Assembly (NCBI GenBank): GCA_019454045.1
Contig: SKCR01029093.1
Coordinates: 124,001 to 188,000 of the forward strand
Direction of reading: 5' to 3'
Source: Zanthoxylum bungeanum
Lineage: Eukaryota; Streptophyta; Magnoliopsida; Sapindales; Rutaceae
DNA: 64,000 bases
Positions 1 to 13,500 of this stretch are shown here, in pieces; position 1 is the stretch's first letter, and each line of letters opens with the position of its first letter. Both the position numbers and the translations under genes were made by a program. Below the pieces are notes generated by a model that had not been told where the DNA came from, did not search any database, and saw only the letters and a list, made by a program, of their open reading frames with translations.

Positions 1-1035
1 TATTTGATTAAAAAGTTTAATTAATATTTCAGAATTATTGGATCTCGGAACCGTAGGTCCATTTGGTCACCGTGCTAGCTCGATTAACTGTATCAAACCT
101 AATATAATTAGATTGTCTAATAATATGCTCACATTATATTTATATATTATTAATGAGATTAATAATATTTATTGTCACAAATGAAAACTATGTTAAATTA
201 GTTTAACTTAATATTTTCTAGAATTCTTTGATTATGAGATAATCAATTCTTGATTATGAGATAATCAAGTTAGTAATAATTATGAGATAATTACTACAAC
301 ATAATTAAAGGTAATTTAATCATTATTGAGATGATGATTTTTATTTACCTTCAGAGACAAAGCCATATGGCTTATCATGCTCTCCAATTTATTATGTCTA
401 TTAGGTGGCTTGTATACACCTAATATTTTTGTCATTAGCTAATCCATTTTTATGTTTTGGTATGGCCTCCACATTTATGTGTTTTCCATTGAAAGAAAGA
501 ATTGGATGGTTAATGACAAAGTCCTTGTCTTTAAATTATCATTTATTATGTTTTGGTATGACATTCATATTTTTGTGGTGGCCATTGCAAGAAAGCATTA
601 GTTTCTTAATGACAAGGTTAGTTGGCTTGTGTAAGAGAATATAATCTCTACCATTTCTCTCACATCTAAAGTTAACATTTTTGCATTCATTCACACAAGT
701 GTTGTGAGAAATAATTTGAGAGAAAATAGAGAGAGTTCAAGCATTCACAAATGTTGTGAGAGTGTTTGAAATTCCAAATGCCAAACATCATTGTGACATC
801 TTAATTATCTAAATAGTTTAGAGGATTGATCTTTGTGAGTGAAGCCCACACTTCGGTTTGTTATTTTCGAGTCATAGTTCAGAAGATCGAGTGGTTGATC
901 TAAGCGTTGGACACCAAAGGATTGATCTCGGCTACTACAACAAAGGGAGAAGGCAAAGAAAATCTTAAAAATCCATACCGGAGCCGGTGCCACCACAAGT
1001 AACTTCCGCCGCGCTAAGGAAAGTCGTTTCCTACA
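1..1035 (+). repeat. Partial LTR of a plus-strand LTR retrotransposon
   Basis: The stretch ends in TTTCCTACA at 1035 and is followed at once by a primer-binding-site-like sequence, which is the structure of a 5' LTR ending at 1035. The left end lies outside the window. It has no open frame that I recognise. It contains a degenerate direct repeat of about 96 bp (see separate entry). The element family is unknown to me and it does not resemble the copia LTRs further right. Confidence 0.45.
440..632. repeat. Two-unit degenerate tandem repeat, ~96 bp
   Basis: The words TATGTTTTGGTATG at 451 and 547 are 96 bp apart. The following sequence also matches: CCATTGAAAGAAAG versus CCATTGCAAGAAAG, then TTAATGACAA in both. 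The small open frame across it (405-644) follows from the duplication and shows no protein features. Confidence 0.6.
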
Positions 1036-1037
1036 AT

Positions 1038-1050
1038 TGGCATCAAGAAC
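1038..1050 (+). other. Primer-binding site (tRNA-iMet-like variant)
   Basis: TGGCATCAAGAAC follows the LTR end by two bases. It resembles the common plant retrotransposon PBS TGGTATCAGAGC, with a T-to-C change and an extra A. Copia C and D carry nearly the same variant, TGGCATCAAGAGC. Confidence 0.5.
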
Positions 1051-1964
1051 TAAAGGTTGAAAAGTGTTCTTAACCCTTCTTCTTTAAAGTTTCAAGTTTT
1101 AATAATTTATATGCTATATAGATTTTTAGAATGCATGTTGTGATGAGTAGGCACAATTAGATTCATGAGATTAATGGTTTTTAATGTTCATGTGATGAAT
1201 GTTTACTTTGATTCATGTGATGAATGTATTGCGTTGATCGTTAATTTTTTCGGCTCTTATTTTTAGTATTGGGAATGTATGACCAAAAGTTCATATTCTT
1301 TCAAGTGTTGTAAGTTCATTTCCTTTGTAATAAGTCCATTTTGTAACTCAATTTGTAACTTGGAGGAGCCGATGCCATGAAAGACTCATTACGAACCTAT
1401 TCGGCAAAGAACTCAACAACATACCATGGAGAAGGATTTGAAAACCAAGGGATGCCTTGGATTTATTGTACTAATTAGATTAGTATAGAAAAATAAGAGC
1501 CCGATTAACTCAATTTATTTATGTATGTAAAACTATGTTCCGTTACGAGTCCGTAGAAAAATCGGGGACTAAAACAGAGTCTGAAAGCTCCGAAACGGAG
1601 TAAATGAAATTCTAGTGGTCAGACATGCGTTCGAACGCAACACGAACGAAACTCCACTACCTGAAAATGTTCAAACACCCGTCAAACTCCACAAAAACGT
1701 TTTCAGGCCCAGCCTAGAAATATGAATGTTTTTTAAATAGTTTAATAACATGTCATATAGTCTAGGGTGCCTACTCTTGCATTTTCATATGCCATAACAT
1801 GTAGACATGCATGATATTCAAGTCATAAAATATGATTTTATTTTAATTTAAAAGTTAAATAAGAATAGAAGACGCAAGTAAATGAATTAATAAGATTAAT
1901 TGGTTTAAAGGTTTAAAAATTTACGAATTCAAGTTTAAATACAAATGGACCTTATAAGTACATT
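1051..1964. other. Unassigned leader/internal relic
   Basis: The sequence after the PBS is probably the untranslated leader of the plus-strand element. It has no coding frame and nothing I can assign. TGCGTTCGAACGC near 1626 recalls the CGTTCGAACG arrays of the Tat-like LTRs at 41460-41570 and 53190-53610, so the foreign Tat-like piece may start near 1600. Confidence 0.3.
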
Positions 1965-2085
1965 ATTCTCCTTGGTATATTGGATGAAAACCCGGACATA
2001 AATTCCATAGCTGATTCCGAATGGACAGTAATATTGTCTGCACTCGGGATACAATACCACGTACCTTTGGAATAAATAATGTGCT
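1965..2085 (+). repeat. Fragment of Tat/Ogre-like LTR, reversed relative to E1-E3
   Basis: This piece matches the reverse complement of a block present in all the Tat-like LTRs, for example 40290-40420, 44650-44780 and 54260-54390. The block reads roughly: GGTATAT, GATGAAAACCC, ATTCCATAGC, CCGAATGGACAGTA, then CACGTACC. Only about 120 bp is clearly alignable, so it is a short relic in the opposite orientation to the others. Confidence 0.6.
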
Positions 2086-2507
2086 TTTTATAGATTAAAT
2101 GGTTTAATGACATTTGGTCTATTCGTTGAATTCTAATGTCAAAACCTAATAGTGGACTAATAATTTAAGATTTAAAATTGATTAGATCACTATATCAACT
2201 TGATTAAATTAGTTTAATTAAGTTAATGGTTAGTGGAGACTAATCGAAATTAGTGAATAAAATTTAAAGTGTTAAAATTGGTTAAATCACTAATAATCCA
2301 CTAGTATTAACTAGGTTGTGTTTTAGCCGAGCATAATCTAAATTCATTAGAGACTAGTGAGATAGAAACCTTACACTTCAAAATATTGAGTGGGAGAGGG
2401 GTATACCACAATATATCTCGCGATCTCTATTGTTATCCAGAAACGTGAGATTCAATAGGCGCCTCGAGACGGCTTTGCTTTTGTCCCCTAATGGATGGTG
2501 TCCTTTT
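2086..2507. other. Unassigned AT-rich sequence left of copia A
   Basis: I see no gene. GAGTGGGAGAGGGG near 2390 is purine-rich and could be an old polypurine tract, but no LTR start follows that I can confirm. Confidence 0.25.
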
Positions 2508-4408
2508 TGTTAGTGTTCCTAGAATATGCCAAGGATCTCTAAGATGATTTTGTGTGTGAAAAATCAAAAATAAGATTGCGGAATAAACATACTTTGATTG
2601 GTTTGGATGATGGATTTCAAAAACTTTTGATGTTTGTGAAGAGCTCCAAGCTTTTCTTTGTGGTCCAAACTCAAGGAATTGGTTTCCCTATCACCTTGTT
2701 TGCTCTTTGAAGTGCTAGCTTACTATAATTTTTGCAACAATAACTCCATGGGAGAGGGAGAGAGTCACATCAATCACAAAAGAAGAGGAAGAGAGAATGT
2801 TGTGAATAGTAACATATCACACTTCCAAAGTTGACTTGCTAATTTATATTAAGGTTGAGTGTTGGTTTTGGTTTGAGTGTTTTATAAGTAAAGCAAGCCT
2901 TACTTTCAACAAATCAAATCCATAAATTAAGCCCAACCACTTCCATCACAAATCCAACAAGTTGATGTAAGTGAAGTGGGTCCCACCACTTTTAAATTCC
3001 AAATTTAAGTCGGCTAACTCAACACGCAACTTCGCTCGGGTCCAGGTTCGTTTAATTTCGAACTAAACGAATTTTCCGTTGTAACATAATTAAATCTAAT
3101 TTAATTAAATAATTATGCCTCGCAAAATAATTACGAAAGTCGCTTACGAATTAATTCTAAATTAATTTGTTTGTCCGAATTAAAATCCAATTTTAATTCC
3201 GCATTGAAATTTTATTTCAATTAATATATCCAATATATCATTTAATCGATTAATTCCAAAAAAATCACTCTCTCTCTTCTATTTGAATATTATCCCAGAT
3301 AAATTTCTTGCCATAATTAATCCTAGATTAATTTTCTTTCTCTCTCAATATCATTGATTAATTATGTTCGAGTCAAATATCATCGGTGAATCTTTGAGAA
3401 GCGACCTATGAGATCTCTGGATATGTTGGCAGTAAATACGGTTATCACACTATCCGAATACGTGCGTACCTAGTACCACGTTCTTACCGATTTACAAGAC
3501 ATGGTTGGCTTCTAGCAAAGCACCGTGCCTACACAATTCTCTATAAATATTCTTTTAAGGAATACATAATCTTTATCAAGCGTGGTATACTAAAAATTGC
3601 GCATTACGATCTAGTATCGTATGTCACATGCTAGGCCTGAGGCTGGAATTGTGTCTGCCCCGTACGAACCATATATCGGATCACTAGCAACTAATCTCTT
3701 TGATCGGAAAGTCATGACCCAGTCATACTTTCCCGATGGCTGCAGCACTTTAGAGTACCGGTTTTGTATCCTGCGTGATCATCATCTCCATATGACTGAA
3801 GTGATACTTCCATCTTGACATCACACCCAACACACTACGATTCTTACTATACCCAAAAGCGGTGTACACAAAACCTGTTAAAGCCCCCGACGACCAAAAC
3901 CAAAGTATACTGATTGTTGCAAGTATTAGCGATGCAAGTCTCAGGTTACGACCAAATACACCTACCCTGATTCGGATTCCCATAGACACATAGTCATACT
4001 ACTAATGGGATTCCGATTGGTCTATCCAGAGCGAAGCTGTTTCCGTTCCAATGGATAACAGAACCTCCTATCACACTTGCATAAGTATCCAATACTTAAA
4101 TATATGAGAACTATGTCGTTAAGCTTACATAACACGCACAAGTGCAATACTCGCCTATTCCGCATTATCGATGTCCAGTCTCGATAATACTACGACTAGG
4201 GATATTTAATGATTAAACCTTTCATGGATTAATAATGTCTCATATCTTATTAATCCGGTATTAATCATATGGACTTTTATCATTTATATATCCGAGTAAT
4301 CCAATTACAAATGATAAAAGAGAAATTTCATTTGTCACATAGTTAATTTGTACAAGAACACCATGTCATTTACAAAATAGTGATGCTATGGGTCATAACT
4401 GTCCAACA
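2508..4408 (-). repeat. Copia A 3' LTR
   Basis: 1.9-kb LTR bounded on the plus strand by TGTTAG and CCAACA (TG...CA). It is followed directly by the PPT. The right part (about 3390-4408) aligns with the matching part of the B, C, D and F LTRs; the left part is more divergent between copies. Confidence 0.85.
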
Positions 4409-4425
4409 ATCTCCCACATGGCCTA
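4409..4425 (-). other. Copia A polypurine tract
   Basis: On the minus strand it reads TAGGCCATGTGGGAGAT, immediately before the 3' LTR. The position and sequence match the PPTs of B, C, D and F (GGCCAAGTGGGAGA type), with one change in A. Confidence 0.75.
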
Positions 4426-6391
4426 TAGCCAATCACTCAAGTGTCCAACAGCTGAACTATGTACGGGTCGCTCATGGTTTTACTGAGATATCGCTTTCAC
4501 CAGCGGATATGCAAGGTTGTCATCTGATGCGATCTTACGATCTTGACATCGTCACGATGTATGATCTCACGAATTAGATTAAACCATTCGAAGTACATAC
4601 TTGGATCATTGATGAGACCGTGATTTTTTAGCCTGTGCTGTAGTCCAGCTCAGCTGCTAACAGAACTACTCCTAATCCAATTAGGAATTTTTATAGATCC
4701 AAAATGTTTCTTTTGCTGCCTCAGCCGCAGTAATATAATCCGCTTTCGTTGAATCGGTAACAGTATCTTGCTAGGAAGATTTCCAGCTCACTGTTTCATT
4801 GTTCAAAGTTGTCTTTATCTGTTTGGAAACTTGCAACGGTGAACCCAGCCACTTCAAGTTCTCATTCTCCATAATTTAAGAAAGCATCCTTAGTTCGTCT
4901 AAGATACTCAAAGATGTTCTTTACATCAATCCAGTGACCATCACCTGGATCGGCCTGATTGTGACTCCACATGCTCAAAGCATTTGAGACACCAGGTCGC
5001 GCACATATTTTTCAATGTACGAGTTCTCGGAGAGTGCCAAAAACTTTTAGATATATCCTAGTAGATCTTTATTCCTAGAATAAAGGTTGCATCTCCCAAG
5101 TATTCCATGGAGAATTTTAATGAAAGCCAAGCTTTCACCGATTATTAACATGAGAATGTTATTTCCAAAAAATAATACATCATCAATATATAGGACATCC
5201 AATGTCAGTGCGCTACCATTAACCTTCTTATATACACAAGAATCATCTTCATTTTGAATGAAACCATATTCCATTATGATTTAATCAAAACGTCGGTTCC
5301 AAGAACACAATGCTTGCTTTAATCCATAAATGGATCGATTTAACTTGCAAACCTTGTTTGCATGTTCCGGCACGACAAAACCGTCAGGGTATTGTAAACA
5401 TCCTCCAAAAGGTTTCCGTTAAGGAAAGCGGTTTTGAAATCCATTTTCCATATTTCATAATCGAAATATACATCAATAACAAGCATTATCTGAATGGATT
5501 TAATCATGGCAACGGGTAAAAGGTTTCGTCGTAATCGACAACATGTTGATGATGATACCCTTTCGCTACAAGCCTAGCTTTGTACGTTTGTATGTTGCCA
5601 TACATGTTTGTCTTCACTATGAATACCCATTTGCTACCAACATGCACAATGCCTTTTGGTACATCAACCAGTATCCAAACATTGTTGATATACATGGAAT
5701 CCATTTCGGACTTCATAGCACTTTGCCATATAGCGGAGTCGATACCTTGTATCGCTACCTCATATGTAGCCGGCTCATTATCCTCAATAAGATTAATATC
5801 TTCATGAGGTGAGATCAGAAACCCATACCTCTTAGGTTATTTTCTGACTCTCTCTGACCTACGCGGTTCTTGTGTATGTAGAAGATTATGGAACAGTATC
5901 ATCTCTGATGAACTATTCATGTTCCGTGAGGGGATTGGTGCTAGGAACAGTATCACTCTGATTTTTATCGAGTTCTACTTTCTTCCCACTTACCACTGTA
6001 TTTAGGAATTCCTCTAAGGAAAACCGCATGGAGAGCAACAAATATTTTTGTTCTCTTTTGGGTTGTGGAAATTGGTTTCCCTAGGATAACCAATTACAAA
6101 TAGGCACTTATCCGATTTGGGTTCTAGTTTGGTACCATCCAAACATATGCCCATCATTCCCAAATCTTCAGGATTGAGAAACCCAGTTTATTTCCTGTCC
6201 ATATTTCATATGGAGTCTGTCCAACAGACTTTGACGGAACCTTATTCAAAATAAGTATTGCAATGTTCAATGTGTATCCCTAGAAGGAAATTGGTAGCTC
6301 AGAGCGACTCATTTTTGACCTTACCATGTCCAACAAAGTTCGGATTCTCCATTCGGACACACCGATCAATTGAGGTGTTCCGGGAGGAGTC
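4426..6391 (-). pseudogene. Copia A pol remnant, part 2 (integrase C-terminus, RT, RNase H)
   Basis: Decayed 3' half of the copia pol reading frame. The frame at 5504-5716 holds the start of the RT domain, with [19 protein letters not shown] followed by [13 protein letters not shown] and VVDYDETF. The frame at 5047-5274 holds the RT palm with YIDDVLFFGN, equivalent to the catalytic YVDD box, so the two aspartates are still encoded. Frameshifts and stops separate these blocks. RNase H is identifiable by nucleotide similarity to copia F at 4426-4830. It carries the 26-nt deletion near 4644-4648 that removes the YCDN segment, and a second deletion of about 30 nt near 4790. Integrase C-terminal sequence reaches 6391, where B interrupts it. 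No functional enzyme can be made. Confidence 0.8.
6387..6391. repeat. Target-site duplication of copia B, left copy (GAGTC)
   Basis: GAGTC lies immediately left of B's TGTTGGG start and recurs at 25751-25755 immediately after B's terminal CCAACA. The match is perfect and of the usual 5-bp length, and it joins two halves of the same integrase gene. Confidence 0.9.
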
Positions 6392-8256
6392 TGTTGGGTT
6401 TCTATTAATCCCGAGATCGATTTCAAGCAATGAAGCATCTGTGAATACAACAATGAAATATGACAGAATCATACTTACATTGATCGGATTTTACGACGCG
6501 ACGAACACAAGCCCTTGCTCCATGAAGCTCTCGGCTTTGCTCATTGGTGTGCTTCTTGTGATTCGGCCATGGTGGTCCAAGCTCCAAGCTTTCGAATGGT
6601 GATTCCATGCTCATAAGTTGGTTTCCCTATCACCTTGGATGACCCTTTATGTGCTAGCATTGGCAAGATTTGCCCCAAATCTTCCATTTTCTTTCTTAGT
6701 GCTCTCGGTTTTGATGAACAAAAAGGTGTGAAATGGCCTCTTGGCTGAATGCAAAGAGAGGAGAGAATGAGAGATTGTGTTGTGTTAGTTGGTTTTTTTA
6801 TCTAATACACAAAAATCAAATCCAAAAAATTGTGAAAGCCTTTCCAAAAGTCAAATACAATTTTGGAGCCAAAAAGCAATTAATGCTTTCCAACCACTAC
6901 CATCAATCAATAATGACATGTTGTCAATCACTCAAAGTGACTTGACATCACATCAATCAAAGTGACTAATGATTTGGTTCTTGATTTGAATTGTGGGCTC
7001 TACTCGATTCGAAATACGAGTGCGCCCGCAAACACTTCCGGGCTCGGGTTCGCTAATTTCGAATTAACGAATTTTCCGTTGCTACGTAATTAAATCAAAT
7101 TCAATTAAATAATAATACCTAGCAAAATTACTATTCACGTCGCTAACGAATTAATTCTAAATTAACTCCAAATTAATCATTCTCTCTCTTATAATTAATC
7201 CCAGATTAATAAAGTGTGAGTCATACGTCATTGGTGAATCTTCGGGAAGCAACCCATGAGATCCTCGGATATGTTGGCAGTAAATCCGGTCATCGGACTA
7301 TCCGAACACGTACGTACCTAGTACTACGTTTTTATCGATTTACAAGACATGGTTGGCTTCTAGGAAAGCACCGTGCCTACCCAATTCTCCAGAAATATTC
7401 TTACTGGAATATGTGATCTATATCAGGCGTAGTATACATAGTATTGCGTAATTCGATCCAATATCAGATGTCACGTGCAAGGCTTGGGGCTGGAATATTG
7501 TCTGCCATGTACGAAGCACATATCAAATCTCTGGTAACTAGTCTCTATAATCGGATAATTATGACCTAGTCATATTATCCCGATGATTGCAGTACATAAG
7601 AGCACCAGTTGCGTATCCTACGTGATCATCATCTCCACTATGACTGGAGTGATATTTTCGTCTCGACATCACACCCAATACACTACGATTCTCAATATAC
7701 CCAGAAGAGGCGTACACAGAACCTATTAAAGTCTTGGACGACCAAAACCAAAGTATATTGATTGTCGCAAGTATTAGCGGTGCAAGTCTCATGTTAAGAC
7801 CAAATACACCTACCCTGATTCAGACTTCCATAGACACATAGTCATACTACCAATGGAATTTCGAGGGGGTCTATCCAGGGTGAAGCTGTTTCCATACCAT
7901 AGGTAAACACAACCTCCTATTACACTTGCATTAGTATCATATACCCAAATAAATGAGAACTATATCGTTATGCTCCCACAACGCTCACAAGTGTAATACT
8001 AGTCTATTCCGCAGTATCGATGTCCAATCTCGATAATACTACGACTAGGGATATGTAATGATTAAACGTTCATGGATTGATACTGTCTCATATCATCTCA
8101 ATCCGGAACTAATCATATGGACCTTCTATCATTTATACATCTTGGTAATCTAATTGCAAATGATAAAAGAGCAATTTCCTTTGTCACATAGTTAATTTGT
8201 ACAACAACACCATGATCCGTACAAATAGTGATGTTATGGGCCATAACTGTCCAACA
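6392..8256 (-). repeat. Copia B 3' LTR
   Basis: 1.87-kb LTR with TG...CA ends, followed by the PPT at 8257. It pairs with 23786-25750. The frame at 6258-6602 crosses the A/B junction and is not a gene. Confidence 0.87.
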
Positions 8257-8273
8257 ATCTCCCACTTGGCCTA
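8257..8273 (-). other. Copia B polypurine tract
   Basis: On the minus strand this reads AGGCCAAGTGGGAGAT, directly before the 3' LTR, and is identical in form to the F PPT at 62103-62117. Confidence 0.75.
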
Positions 8274-8448
8274 TAGCCAATCACTCATGTGTCCAACACC
8301 CGAACTATGTACGGTTCGCTAAAATTTCTGCCGAGGAATACTTTCGTCAGCGGATTTGCATGGTTATCATCTGATGCGATTTATTCGATCATCATATCAC
8401 CACGATGTATGATCCGAACGAATCAGATGAATAATTGAAGTATATATC
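8274..8448 (-). pseudogene. Copia B RNase H 3' end
   Basis: Short remnant corresponding to the last part of the copia pol frame. Nucleotide similarity to F 61940-62100 is clear, for example the block for CATCGTGGTGATATG and the terminal CACATGAGTGATTGGCTATAG on the minus strand. C cuts it at 8448, and the sequence continues at 18411. Confidence 0.7.
8444..8448. repeat. Target-site duplication of copia C, left copy (ATATC)
   Basis: ATATC lies left of C and ATATA right of it (18406-18410): one mismatch in 5 bp. The uninterrupted homologue in C itself (around 10690-10710) reads GAAGTATATATCTGGATCG, which shows that C landed inside this RNase H segment of B. Confidence 0.65.
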
Positions 8449-10521
8449 TATTGATATTAATCTAGGTCCCAAGATCATACAAGCAATGAAAACAATGCGT
8501 GAATACACCAACGGAGGTAGCGGAATACTCACATCGATTGGTTGAGTCGATTTGGAGACGAATGAAGCCCAAATAGCCACTGCCAAGGGCGCCAAAACTG
8601 ACCAATCCACTGCCTCCAATTTTCAGATTTGAGCTGAGAAAACGGAGCTCCAAGCCTCGTCGAACGGATCCCGGCTCATGGGTGAACCTCCCTACCACCT
8701 TCGCAAGACTCGTAGTGTGCTAGCACTTGCGGTTTTTGCCACAAAAACCCAACTCTTGCTTCCCTTATTCACGCCTATTTTGGTTCAAAACCAGTGAGCA
8801 TTTTCAGGCTTGGGGCGTGAGCTTTTTGAGAGAATGAGAGAGATGAAAAATGTGTTAAGTTGATTTTGATTTGCATTTGAAGTATATCTTATATACTTGA
8901 GTGAATTTCAAAAGAATTTCACTTGATTTGCATTTAAAAGGTCAAACAATAAAGGCAAACACTATACACATCAACTTTAAGTCATATCAACTTTAATAAA
9001 GTGACATGTCTTTCAATCAATCAATCACATCAATCAATCACATCACTCAAAGTGACATTTGATTTGACGCTTGATGTGACGAATGATTGACGCTTGATGC
9101 GACTTGCGTTGCCGCAGTCGAATTCGAAATACGAATGCGCTCGCAATCACATTCGGGCTCGGGTTCGCTAATTCCAAATTAACGATTTTTCCGTCGCGTC
9201 GTAATTAAATGATTACGCCTAGCGAATTCACTATTCACGTCGCTAACGAATTAATTCTAAATTAATTCGTTCGCCCGAATTAAAATCTATTTTAATTCCG
9301 CGTCGAAATCTCTTTATTTAATTTCGAATATATTAATTTACCGATTAATTCCAATATTTACTTAATCGTTATCTCTGTCTAGACGATATTTTATCCTAGA
9401 TAAAATATCTCCGTAATTAATCCTAGATTAATTTTATCTCTCTTCTATATAATCCCAGATTATACAAGAGTGCGAGTTGTGCGTCATCGGTGGATTATCG
9501 GGAAGTGACCCATGAGATCTCCGGATAAGTTGGCAGTAAATACGGTCGTCGGAGTATCCGAATCACGTACGTACCAAGTACTACGTTTTACCGATTTACG
9601 AGACAAGGGCGACTCCTAGCAAAGCACCAAGTCTACCCAATTCTCCGGACATATCCATTGAAGAATATTAAGATCTGTTATCAACCGTAGTATACGATTG
9701 TATTGTGTGTATCGGCCCAGTATCGGATAGTCACGTGCTAGGGCTGGGGCTGGATAAGTGTCTACCCCGTCCGAAGCACATATCGGATGTCTGGTAACAT
9801 AGTCTCTATAATCGGATATTCATGACCTGGTCACAATATCCCGATTGGTTGCGCAACACTCAAGAGCACTAGTACCGTATCCTGCGTGACATCATCTCCA
9901 ATATGACTGAAGTGATACTTCCGTCTTGACATCACACCCAATACACTACGACTCTCTGATAAACCCAGAAGTGGTGTACGCAGAACCGGTTAAAGCCTGT
10001 ACCACCAAGACCAAAGTCTATCGATTATCGTAAGTATTAGCGATGTAAGTCTCAGGTTAAGACTATACACACCTACCTTGATTTCGGCCTCCCATAGACA
10101 CATAGTCATAATACCAATGGGATTCCGAGGGGTCTATCCAGAGCGAAGCTGTTTCCCGTACCATCGGTGAAACACGACCTCCTATCGCACTTGCATAAGT
10201 ATCCAATACTTATATATATGAGAACTATGCCGTTGTGCCCTCACAACGCACACAAGTGCAATACTAGCCTATTCCGCATTATCGATGTCCAGTCTCGATA
10301 ATACTCGGCTAGGGATATTTAATGATTAATCCTTCGGGGACTGATACTGTCTCATATCATCTCAGTCCAGGAACTAATCATAGGGACCTCTCTTCATTTA
10401 TATATCTATGGTGATCTAATCACAAATGATGAGAGTGCAATTTCCTTGTCACATAGTTAATTTGCTACAACAACACAATGATCTGTGCAAATAGTGACGC
10501 TATGGGTCATTTTGTCCAACA
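8449..10521 (-). repeat. Copia C 3' LTR
   Basis: Starts TATTGATATTAATC where its partner has TGTTGGTATTAATC, so the terminal TG has decayed to TA. It ends TTTTGTCCAACA. The PPT follows at 10522. Confidence 0.87.
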
Positions 10522-10538
10522 ATCTCCCACTTGGCACA
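10522..10538 (-). other. Copia C polypurine tract
   Basis: On the minus strand it reads TGTGCCAAGTGGGAGAT, directly before the 3' LTR. The core CCAAGTGGGAGA is intact. Confidence 0.72.
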
Positions 10539-13500
10539 TAGCCAGTCACTCAAGTGTCCTACACCCGAACTATGTACGGTTCGCTCAAATTGCTGAGGAA
10601 AGGTTTTCGTCAGCGGATTTGTTTGATTATCGTTTGACGCGATTTATACGATCATCACATCGCCACGATGTATGATCCGAACGAATCAGATGATATGGAA
10701 GTATATATCTGGATCGTCGATGAGACCTTTAATTCCTTAGCATGTGCTGACGCCTAGCTCAGCTGCTAACAGAACTATATCTAATCTAATTAGATTTATT
10801 TTCGATCCAAATGGCTTCTATTGCTGCCTCAGCTGCAGCAATAATCCGCATTTGTTGTTTATTCGGCAACAGTTATCTTGCTTGGAAGATTTCCAGCTCA
10901 CTGTCCCAGTATTCAAACTTTATAGTACCGTAGTATTTAATTGTTTGGAAACTTGCAGCAGTGATCCCAGTCACTTCAAGTTCTCCTTCTCCATAGTTTA
11001 AGACAACATCTTTAGTTCTCTCAGATACTAACAGATGTTCTTAATGTTCAATCCAGTGACTATCACTTGGATTGACCTGATTGTGACTCCATATGCTCGA
11101 AGCGTATGAGACACCCTATCAAGTACATTTTAAATGTACAATTTCCCAGAGAGTGTTAACAACTCCAAATCTATCCCAGTAGATCTTTATTCCTTGAATA
11201 AAGGTTGTTACTCCCCAGAATTCTACGGAGAATTTCTATTGAAAGAATATCTATGAAAGCCAAGCTTTCACCAATTGCTTTATGGGAATTTCATTGTCAG
11301 TGCCTCTCCCACTAACCTCCTTATATACACAAGAATTATTTCGTTTTGATTCAAATCATAAACCATTATGATTATTTCAAAACGTCAGTTCCAAGAACCT
11401 TATGCTTGCATTAATCCAAACATGGATCGAATAACCCGCAAACCTCGTTTGTCGGTTATACAAAATCGTCAGGATGTTGTAAACATCTCCAAAAGGTTTC
11501 CTTTTCAGGAAAGCGATTTTGATCTGAACTGACACATTTCATAAATGAAATACGCAGTTATCAACAAGCATCTTCAAAATGGATTTACCATGGCAACAGG
11601 TAAAAGGTTGAACCGTTATTAACACAATGTTGATAACGATACCTTTCCGTCAAAAGCCCAGCTTTGTACGTTGGTATGTTGCCTTCCATGTATGTCTTCC
11701 TTGAAGACGTTAATGTACCAATAGGCACAATGCCTTGTGGTACAACAACTAGTATCCAAATAGTTGTTATACATGGAATCCATTTCGGACTCATGGCACT
11801 TTGCCATAATAGGGAGTCGATACCTCGTATCACTTCCTCAAAACGTAGTCGGTGATATACCTTCATAAGATTGATCTTTATGAGGTTAGATCAGAAACCC
11901 ATACCCTAGGTTGTTTTCTGACTCTATCCGATCTACGAAGTTCTTGTGTATTTGAAGATTAATGGTACAGATTCATCATAGATGAACTATTGTGTTCCAT
12001 TAAGGACTTCGTGCCTTGAACAGTATTACTCCGATTTTCATCGAGTATCACTATCCTCCCACTGACCACTGCATATCGGTATTCCTCTCAGGAAAAACCG
12101 CATGGTGAGCAACAATCACATTGTTCTCATGTGAGAATTACAAGTACTATACTTAAGGTTTCCCTTAGGATAACCTATATTGGCACTTATCCAATTTGGG
12201 TCTTTAGTTTGGTATCATCCAAACGTTATGCCTGGCATACCCAAATTATCAGGAATGAGAAACTCGTTTCTTCCCTGTTCATATCCTATATGATATCTGT
12301 CAAACAGATTTATATGGAACCTTATTCTAAATAAGTTTTGCACTGTTAATACATATCCTATTGAAGGAAACAGTAGCTCAGAGCGACTCGTGATAAACCT
12401 TATCATGTCCAACAAAATTCGGTTTTAGTTCGGACACACCGTCTAACTGACGTGTCGGGAGGAGTCCTCATCTGAAAGAATACCTACTCTTTCATGTACG
12501 TATGAAACTTACTGCTTAAGTATTTTCCATTACGGTCTTACCGTGGCGGAATAATAATAGCCGATCTGTTTTTCTATTTCGTGTCGAAACTCTAAAGTTT
12601 CCGATTTGTGTTCTTAAAGAAACACATAACCATAACGTGATGCTACATCCGTCAAGGTCACGAAATATTCATGTTCACATCTAGTAGCTAGATATGGGCA
12701 CTACTTCACCATGAATAGGGCTAACAGATCGGTGGCCCTTATACTATTACCAAGTAAATAGTATTTAGGTACTTACCTAATAAACTAGATTCGCAGACCT
12801 TATTTGAATAGTCAAATCAGTCCTAGTACCCACTCTTCAAAAGTGTGGATATACGAGTCTGTTTAATTGTGTCCTAGACAACAATGCCACAAATAAGTCT
12901 CTATTGATCAAATCAATTTGAGCTATTTATTTGTCATTTATATGTTTGAGATTTTATTATATTCAAAATATAAATTCTGTATTTACATCTAATGTATTTA
13001 TCTCAGTATCATCTTTATATAATAAAACACTTAGTGTTCTAGAATATAAAGGTTTTATCCGCAACGGATTAAACACTGATATAGAGATAATGTCTCTAGT
13101 CAAACTAGTTACATTATAACATTTCCTAATTTAAGTACATACCGAAGGGTAGTTCCTAAACTTAGGTATCTACGGTCGAAACAGCGACTTTCGTCCCGTT
13201 TCCGATTCGCAGAGAAATCTCGGCTTGAAGTCAGTATCCAGCTCATAACGGATTCTGAACATCAATACATATATTTTATGTACCACACTAAGTATTTAAA
13301 ATCCAATTTCAATACTAGTAGTGAACATAACTTTGACAAATATTTTTAAAGTTAGAGCCTCGCCCTTTCTTTAATTCCTTCGTGTCTTCCATATCCAAAT
13401 GGTAGTCACTTTGGGATATGTCAATTATCTTTTCAATATTTCACAAACCTTTGGCCAAGCCTTGGGTTTCGGAATATCGAAACGATGTGCACCTTGTGCA

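Noticed and set aside
6258..6602. 114-codon plus-strand frame
   Set aside because: It crosses the A/B insertion junction at 6392, so it is a chance fusion of integrase antisense and LTR sequence.
8392..8698. Frames of 75-78 codons repeated at 16312-16579
   Set aside because: They are the same LTR segment in both copia C LTRs; the repetition is due to the LTR pair, not to a gene family.
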